DNA of 64,000 nt from Histoplasma ohiense (Eukaryota > Ascomycota > Eurotiomycetes > Onygenales > Ajellomycetaceae): contig JAEVHH010000002.1 of the NCBI GenBank assembly GCA_017607445.1, positions 930,001 to 994,000 on the forward strand. The letters run 5' to 3'. Positions within the stretch are counted from its first letter, which is position 1, and each line of letters opens with the position of its first letter. The translations under genes and the position numbers were made by a program. Shown in pieces: positions 57,112 through 64,000 of this stretch. The notes beneath the pieces are model-generated. The model saw nothing but the letters and a program-made list of their open reading frames with translations. It was not told where the DNA came from and did no database searches.

Positions 57112-58033
57112 CGCAGAAGAAGAAAAGGAGGAAGAGGAAGCAGAAGGCAGAAGAAGCAAACAGGAAGAGTTATCCGAGCATCAAGCACACGAGGAGAAAG
57201 GAGAAAGAGAAGGGAGTTAAGTGGGCAGCTTCCAACATCCAACCTCCAACCTCTTCTTTTACCGCCAACCGCCAACTGGCCCCGCCAACTGCTGCTGCTG
57301 TGGAGGGAAAAGAGGGGGAGGCGACAAACCTGCAGCCTCTTTGCTTCCTCCGCCTGCTCGTCCTCGTCCTTCCTCTCTTCTAAGTTAGAGCTTCCGGATG
57401 GCGCCTCCTCGATGTCTCTCCCACGGATCCAGCTCCGTCCTACCAACTGATAAGCCGCTGCTAGCCTGACGAAGCCATATCAGACAGAGATCCAGAGGTC
57501 ACATTCCTAGACAGCTGGGAGCCTAGCAATCCCCATCAATTGCTGGGGAGAACGGCAGCTTTCACCAACAAACTTCGCACTATCCGCATCCATTTCTTCC
57601 CGGCTGCGGAGTGTGAGATTATTGACGAAATGTCATTCGTCTCAGCGGTCTCAGGGTCTCGTCGGGCGATTAGCTACCAGGCCATGATTCTAGCGGACCA
57701 ACAGCCTTCCAGGCCCAGCTTGCTTCTGGCAACTTCAAGGCTCAAGCTGTTGCCCCCGCTCCAATCGTGCTTGTGGTTACGCCTTGCCTGGGCGATATGT
57801 CGGTTCATTGGATATATCCCTGGAGCCATTGAGAAAGCTTGGGGCATAGTTTGTTTGTTTATTAAATGGCATTTACGCATTAACCGCCCTCATTTTGTGA
57901 CTGTACGCAGCATCGCAGGGTCCATATTTTCGCTCAGCCCAAGTCGCAATTCTGCATGAAATAATTATCAGCTCCTGCTCCAAACAACTGTGTTAGGCGT
58001 CTTAACCTCCGCCCCGCCACAACGGGGCAGGCC

Positions 58034-58830
58034 TCAGCCGCCAACCAGTTCAGGCTCCGAGAACGCCACTTCCAACCGCTGCTGATCTGTGGGCGTCGAG
58101 GTTACATACATATGGGTTTTCTGTTTGGCAATTTTAAAATCACAATCAAGACTTTCACGTATCACCACCTGAGCAGGAAAGAGATCTATATATTCGCCAC
58201 TAGACACTGATTTGGCTGCAGGAGTTTGATGAGAAGTGGAGAAACAGCTACATTGATTATCCCTGATTCCCAGCAGCACAGAGCATCAGGAAATGTATTG
58301 GGCAACCTACATACTCCCTCTGTGCACGCAGCTTCGAGATATTGAAAAGAAATATGGTTTCGAATCCCTCACAAATCACATAATTACTTGGGGCAATATG
58401 TATGTTTCGAAGTACATTATTCTTATGAGTTTTCGTGGGCTTCAATGCCTAGTCATGAGTAATTTAAACCACAGCAAATATCTTCTTGGTACTCATTCAC
58501 ACTGGAAATTGAAGATCTAGACTGTTTATTGCATGGTGAATATGATGGCGTATTTTCGTTTTTCTGCATCCTAAGTGACAAGGAGCTCGCCTCGGGGAAG
58601 ATCCACGATAACTCAGGCGAAAGAGGTTCCGATGAAGCCACATTGACATCTATTTCAGCGGGGTAACATACGCCTCAACCTTTTTTGGGACATCCAAGAC
58701 TATGATGGCAACTCCACTATACTCTTCGAATTCTGCTGTGCCAATAATGCCGGCTTTCTCAATTTCTCTGAAGAAACTCTCGTCTTTGCAAAGTCTTTGA
58801 CTCGAAGCTCTGGATGATTTTAATTCCTTT
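58034..58830 (-). other. Possible uncharacterised or decayed multi-exon coding region
   Basis: Three protein-like stretches follow each other on the minus strand. One (about 58815-58652) has FFREIEKAGIIGTAEFEEYS and VAIIVLDVPKKVEAYV. The next (58660-58453), in another frame, has VASSEPLSPELSWIFPEASS. The last (58270-58034) has CFSTSHQTPAAKSVSSG and SGEYIDLFPAQVVIRESL and ends with TGA. Composition is protein-like, unlike the surrounding AT-rich DNA, but no pair of normal splice sites joins the first two pieces: the frames differ within about 20 nt. Either a short or unusual intron exists or the gene is degraded. I do not recognise a family. Confidence 0.3.
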
Positions 58831-59183
58831 CAGTTGACGCCAAGGTAGGCAGATATCAGGGCTTCAAAAACGGAAAACTCAAATTCTTTGCCCAAAAACG
58901 ATTTTTGTTTGCCTAGGTGAGAACCGGATAGGCTCTGGAGCCTGGTTGGTGTGATTGCGGCGTCCAGCAACTGATGCTTCCCCGCGCACTCGTACCTGCA
59001 ACGCCCCCAGCACCACTTTTCCACAAAGTATTTCATTGCAACACACCTCCCAATTGGCCTTGAACGATTTTGGATTATTCCATTTCCTTGAATCAAGCAT
59101 TCATACTTCTTTCTTTCGTGGCGTTCATTTACAATCATATCATCATAAAAACCAACTTGAAAAAAACGTCCCCAACCGAAACC

Positions 59184-61429
59184 ATGGATGTCCAACTTAA
59201 GCCTCACCCTCTGAGGCTTCCTGGATTTGGCATCAAATTGAATCACGCAGCATCATGGAGGGCAACTCTTGCTAAAGGCTATGTCACGAATACGCCGAAG
59301 AAGTCGAGCGGGCCTAGTATATTCCCGTCTATATTAGACCTACGGACCTTCGAAGGATATCACGTTAAGTATTTACATCCCCCCTCCACTCCCCCCAGGG
59401 CACCAATTGCCAATTGCTCTTACCTTATTCTGATCATGAAACTGACATGGCTGGTAAAGGCAACGCCTTACCCCTATTCGAGAGTTCGCAATGCTTCAGA
59501 TCATGAACACTATAACTGACAAGCCTGGTTGGGAAAAGAAGGTGCATTGACATCTCCATAACCCGTCCCTGTCCCTTCACCTTCACCCGTTTATTCTCGT
59601 CATAGTTTTTTTTTTTTTTTTTTTTTTTTTCCATTGATATCTACACTATACTTTTATCTATACAGACGCTACGAAGCTATTCGCCCGACCTCGACTGACT
59701 CACAGTTGGCTGTTGTTGATTTTCTATCCATATCTAGATATTTTCATTAGACACCACCAACAAATGGAGAGAGGAGGCGATGGCGCATAGGGACATGGAC
59801 GTGTCAGATAAAATGATGGATTGGGTCATCGATGAGCTGCAATTCAAAGCAGGGCACTTTGAAAGGAGCGGGCAAGTCTTAGTCTATGACGCGGGTGTTG
59901 TGAAGTCAGATACTGCAGTCTCAGAGTCTCTCCGGAACACGCTCAAAGCCGCTGCTGCCCACTTAGAAGATATTCCAGATAACGAAAAGGATTACCATCC
60001 ATTTTCAGACAACCAGGTCCTTGACCTAGTGCATCCCTCGTTGTTTCCGGTGGTTTATGGGCAGACTCGTATTATCACAGATGGCGTTCTAGGAATTCAC
60101 GAAGGTATCGCTAGAGCAGGATGTGGCGAAATTATTAAAATCCCATCGGAGGAAGAGCTTGAAGCTTTGTCATCTTTGGGTGGATGGCATGGCTACCTAC
60201 TAAATCCTTACAGCCAGAAATTCCAGTGGCTTCCCTGTGACGTGGAATTCACTCGAAATTCAACACCATCGGACGCTAACGAAAATGGCCAAAATCTCAA
60301 TAGGTGCAAGATCACTAGCTATATAAACAATTTGCACCCAAAGAGGCACCAAGAGTTATATAGAGTGATCGAGCAGGTTATCTCTTGTGCTGTTCCATTG
60401 TGGAATAACACACTACGGTACACGAAGGCCGAAAACTATGTGCGAATACCATACGATTCCTGCGAAATGGATGTTGATCACGATTTTGTAGCAGCTGTTC
60501 CAAAACCTGAACGGAAATCCTACGACAATGAATATGATTATTACGACCGTCTAAGTGAATGGGAAGAGCAGGCTCAAAAACCTAGACTCCCTGAACCAGA
60601 TGCTGAATTCTCTCCTCCAAACGAAGACATTCTCGTCAACCTGCAGCGGGATTATGGAAGCACTGGTCTGCAAGTTATTGTAAAGCTTGCCAACATCCAT
60701 CTTACCCCGGAACAGCCCAAATACCATGGCGGTACATGGCATGTTGAAGGGCAATCAGTATGTATTCCCATGCAATAAGAATCCTCGCGTTTTATGGAGG
60801 CCCATTCTTTCTTTTGCATCGACAGATATGGTACTGACAAACTATTTCAGAATGAACACATATGCGCTACCGCGCTATATTACTATGACAGCGACAACAT
60901 CACAGAAAGCCGCCTTGCCTTCCGCCAGTTATGCGATGTGGAAGACGGCCAAGAGATACCGTACGAGCAAAACCGGCACGAGTGGCTATCAGCCGTGTTC
61001 GGATGCGAGAACGGCGGCCCCGCTATCCAGGAGATCGGCGACGTAGTTTGCAAAGAAGGTCGACTCTTAACATTCCCCAACATCCTCCAGCACCGCGTTT
61101 CGCCATTCGAGCTCGAAGATCCTTCCAAGCCCGGCCACCGGAAAATCCTTGCGCTGTTCCTGGTCGACCCCAATATCCGCATCATCTCCTCTGCCAACGT
61201 TCCGTGCCAGAGGCGCGATTGGTGGGAGGAACAGGTGCCTTGGGAGCACGTCACGGGCCGGCTCCCTCCTGAGCTATCCGGTGAAGTCTTGTCTCATCTG
61301 GATGACTATCTGATGTCGATGGAGGATGCGGCGGCGCTGCGGTTAGAACTTATGGGAGAACGGAAGGCGGTTGTTGAAGAGCAGCGCGAGGCGATGGAAT
61401 ATTTGAAATTTTCGTTATGCGAACATTAA
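59184..61429 (+). CDS. DUF4246 family protein (fungal, uncharacterised)
   Basis: Exons 59184-59368, 59460-59541, 59738-60757 and 60851-61429 give 621 residues. Family wording appears in order: RLPGFGIKLNH, TPIREFAMLQIMN followed by ITDKPGWEKK, the KWREEAM helix, KMMDWVIDELQFKA, VLDLVHPSLFPVVYGQTRI, FQWLPCDVEF, CKITSYINNLHP, GGTWHVEGQSNEHICATALY, TFPNILQHRVSPFEL and HRKILALFLVDPN. Exons 1-2 were found because the longest frame (from 59780) starts inside the conserved KWREEAM helix and so lacks the N-terminus. The His-x-Glu (about 424/426), a later His (about 510) and an Arg (about 526) resemble the metal and 2-oxoglutarate ligands of double-stranded beta-helix oxygenases; this is inference, since the family has no established activity. 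An in-frame Met 38 codons upstream is an alternative start. Confidence 0.88.
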
Positions 61430-62200
61430 TTAAGACCAGCCACTTTTGTTTTTGAAACCAAGAAAGGGGAAGACAGTGAAGAAAAGGGGAATATGCAGCT
61501 AGGAATGAAAAGAGTGTATCACATGAAACTAAATATCAAAAAACAAAAAGTTGGGGAGGGGCCAGCAGGGTGCGAGGGAAGGAAAAGCGAGATGGAGGTA
61601 TTGAGTTCTAGACAAGTTCCTGGCGGAAGCATAAAGCTTTCCCGGTCTATGAAATATGTGCATACACAGTCTCACGCATGAGGATTGGCAACGAAGTTCT
61701 TATTATCATTTGAAAAGCTGGGACTCAAACTCATCAGGATGATGTTTGGAACAGCAGCTTTTTTCCCCCTCTTCTATCAACTTCATGAAGCCCGGCTAAT
61801 TTGTTAATTCATCCGCAAAATCTCCCATACTCCCGCGTTTTAGTATCAAACTCTCTGTTTGCTGTTTGATTTAAGTGCCCAAATCCCTCCATCCGATCCC
61901 TGATACCCTAATACGGGACCGTATGCCTACGTAGTAGTTGAATTTCCGATCCTCAAAGGCCATTGCGAATGCTGGGACCTTTTTTTAAGTTGCATGCTCG
62001 AGATTTAGTTAGTGGATGGTAATTGAGCTCTTTTGCTCCAGTGGTGGCTTCGACGCAAATATCACATGATCATAATGTCGGCGAAACCAGAGCTCCGAAA
62101 ACCAAGAACTTGTAACTTAGAGGTCCAGTCGCGCAAAAAGATGAGCTATCTATTCCCGTGTTGAATAGTTTGAGCATATCTCCTTGCGCTCAACAACACT
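61430..62200. other. Intergenic region between the DUF4246 gene and RSC7
   Basis: 770 nt, 3' flank then promoter. One 62-codon ORF at 61493 has no support. Nothing else seen. Confidence 0.4.
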
Positions 62201-64000
62201 ATGGCGCGAAAACAGAGAGCAGCAGCTCAAGCAGCTGCGCAATCGCTGAGTCAGTATCCCCTTCCCCAAAAATTTGCAGAAAAAAACGATCGTGACAGAA
62301 AAAAAAATAAGAATATCATTCTCACCCTGCAATATTTGTTTCACAGGAGCCGCGCCGCAACAGGTCGACGAAGAAATGCCGGATGCCGGCCCGTCAAACT
62401 CACCCACTCCTCGTGATGCCGATGATGATACCCCAAAGGAGAAAGATGAAACTCCCGTCACAGAAGAACAGGAGGCGGAATCCCAGTCGGAGCGACAAGC
62501 GGAAGAATCGGACGGTCCATCGCCAGCCACGCCAAATACACCTATGCGCACAGGCAGAGTGTCTGCTATCCCCAGAAAGCGGGGTGGTCGGGTCGGCCGC
62601 CCACCCAAAATTAGAGCCCCAGTGGTAGATGATGGAGCTGGCGAAGCACGGTCAGAAGTTAGTACTCCCGTCCGACGAAGGGGACGAGGCCGCCCATCGG
62701 CGGGTGGACGATGGGGACGGGCCAAGGGGGGCCCCTCCCACGTCACCCAGGTCCCGATCGATAAAGAAGGAAACATGATGGATGTTATCAACGATGAGGT
62801 TGACCTCCCAGAAGATCCTGAGGGGGAGACGAAGGTCGATAAACTGGGCAATCTCCTGGGCGGGCGCGAATATCGCGTGCGGACGTTTACGATTCTTAAT
62901 AAAGGGGAGAGACTCTACATGCTGTCGACGGAGCCGGCGCGTTGTATTGGATTTCGGGACTCTTATCTTTTTTTTCAGAAGCACCGGCTGCTTTTTAAGA
63001 TCATCATTGACGACGATGCGAAGCGTGATTTGATAGAGAGAGACCTTATACCGCATTCATACAAGGGGCGCGCTATCGGTGTGGTAACGGCGCGATCAGT
63101 ATTTCGCGAGTTTGGAGCCAAGATAATTATTGGGGGGCGCAAGGTCATCGATGACTATTCGGCGCAAGCCGCCAGGGAACGAGGGGACGTGGAGGGTGAA
63201 TTGGCTGTGCCGGAGGACAAGCTGCCAGGCCCTGGAGAAACATATGACAAGAATCGCTATGTTGCCTGGCATGGTGCAAGTAGTGTTTATCATTCCGGGG
63301 CTCCTTCAGTACCCATGCCAATGGGAAAGACTGTAGATCCCAAGAAACGGAAGGTGATTGTAACGGGGGATAACTGGATGATTGAGCATGCCAGGGAAGC
63401 AAGGTAAATTGCCATGGCTCGACCTTCGTCCGCTTCGTTTTACATATATTTTTTATCAAAATCGAATTCTAATCAATAATCTACAGTCGGTTCAATTCTA
63501 CACTCCTCGCAGCTCGCCGCGAAAATCTTGATGGCCAATACGACATCCACACAAACATCATGCAATATCCTAGGATCATGCAATCCACCCACGTTCGATG
63601 GGAAATTATCCCACCGCCAGAATCAACCCGGGCAGATAGATCACAGCTCATCAGCAGCGCTTCAACAGCTGCCCTTGGCGTCACGGATGGGACACCAGCA
63701 AGCTCAGTTGATGATGGGAAGGAGCGAACGTCCAATGACCTTCCCGGCCAAGTTGAAACGGACAAATCCACCAAACCCTCATCCACAATATTCCCTTCCG
63801 TACCTGCTATCTTCAGCCGCAACTTTGAAATCCAAGACATATACTATGAAACGCCACCAGAGTCCTCGTTGGGTCTTCCCGGCCCAGATGGAGATGTACG
63901 AGATATAGGTTCGAATGGGTTAATTAGTATATCGCTTGGCAGGAACACTCCTCTCTTCCACACCAGTCCCGAGGTGCTTGCAGAGCTGCCACGTGAATGC
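62201..64000 (+). CDS. RSC7: RSC chromatin-remodelling complex subunit Rsc7 (Npl6/Swp82 family), 3'-truncated by the window
   Basis: Nuclear subunit of the RSC/SWI-SNF type ATP-dependent remodeller. Exons 62201-62249, 62347-63403 and 63487 to the end of the window; the frame is still open at base 64000, after 540 codons. The N-terminus is short and basic, then an acidic Glu/Asp/Pro region and AT-hook-like Arg-Gly-Arg-Pro clusters (KRGGRVGRPPK, RRRGRGRPSAGGR). The conserved domain runs from DKLGNLLGGREYRVRTF through RLYMLSTEPARCIGFRDSY, FFQKHRLLFKIIIDDDAK, LIPHSYKGRAIGVVTARSVF and EFGAKIIIGGRKVIDDY, to NSTLLAARRENLDGQYD and IHTNIMQYPRIMQ in exon 3, as in the Npl6/Rsc7 family. The first donor (GTCAGT) is acceptable; the junction encodes Arg. 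The end of the gene lies outside the window. Confidence 0.93.

Larger units (their letters stand above)
55916..58033. other. 2.1-kb region upstream of SCH9
   Basis: Probably the long leader and promoter of SCH9. Contains poly(T) at about 56126-56142, the palindrome CCTAGGTACCTAGG at 56743-56756, and (AAG)9 at 57084-57110. ORFs of 104-159 codons over 56475-57450 are driven by these purine/pyrimidine runs. A 139-codon plus ORF at 57540-57959 is unrecognised. Confidence 0.45.

Noticed and set aside
56970..57450. Long ORFs on both strands (158 and 125 codons)
   Set aside because: Generated by the (AAG)n microsatellite and adjacent purine/pyrimidine tracts.
57540..57959. 139-codon plus-strand ORF with FIGYIPGAIEKAWGIV, reminiscent of the end of small Pmp3/YqaE membrane proteins
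   Set aside because: Only this short segment resembles the family; the first membrane span and the Cys/Asn signature are absent, and another frame over the same bases looks equally protein-like.

Overview
The window is nuclear DNA of a filamentous ascomycete. Genes carry many short spliceosomal introns (about 45-120 nt, GT..AG, often with a GCTAAC/CTAAC/CTGAC branch point). Both tRNA genes carry short introns, and the gene set is typical of Pezizomycotina. Protein flavour (MKFMK-type L27e, SchA-type kinase, a DUF4246 protein) suggests Eurotiomycetes, perhaps Onygenales; that placement is inference and I do not name a species. There are no operons, CRISPR arrays or intact transposons. Most genes were rebuilt exon by exon by requiring each junction to preserve frame and family similarity; exon coordinates are in the entries.

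Layout. 1-12 kb: 3' part of gamma-tubulin complex GCP3, a WKF-domain protein (-), 20S proteasome alpha1, an orphan four-exon gene, about 3 kb without genes, and ribosomal protein L27e (-). 12.7-25 kb: a ~2000-residue coiled-coil repeat protein, a TLC-domain membrane protein, a PHD-finger protein (-) and a broken cation/proton antiporter. 25.8-36.7 kb: a class III CoA-transferase (-) divergent from riboflavin synthase, the ribosome-biogenesis pair SSF1(-)/RRP3(+), phosphoacetylglucosamine mutase (-) and the GPI-remodelling protein PER1 (-). 37-46 kb: tRNA-Ala(UGC), PRMT1-type arginine methyltransferase, a peroxisomal MaoC hydratase ending in SKL, a decayed thioesterase-like hydrolase, trimethyllysine dioxygenase (11 exons) and proteasome ATPase RPT5. 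47-64 kb: an F-box protein (-), tRNA-Gln(UUG), the AGC kinase SCH9 (-), a doubtful minus-strand coding region, a DUF4246 protein, and the 5' part of the RSC7 chromatin-remodelling subunit, which runs off the end.

Most genes are housekeeping: protein turnover, ribosome assembly, chitin and GPI precursors, carnitine and fatty-acid metabolism, nutrient signalling and chromatin. The unusual content is structural: many 7-20 nt microexons, two degraded genes, a possible alternative C-terminus in the methyltransferase, two in-frame acceptors in SCH9, a helical repeat array in the coiled-coil protein, an unrecognised small gene, and GTAC-rich palindromes between genes. I did not find a clearly new multi-gene system.
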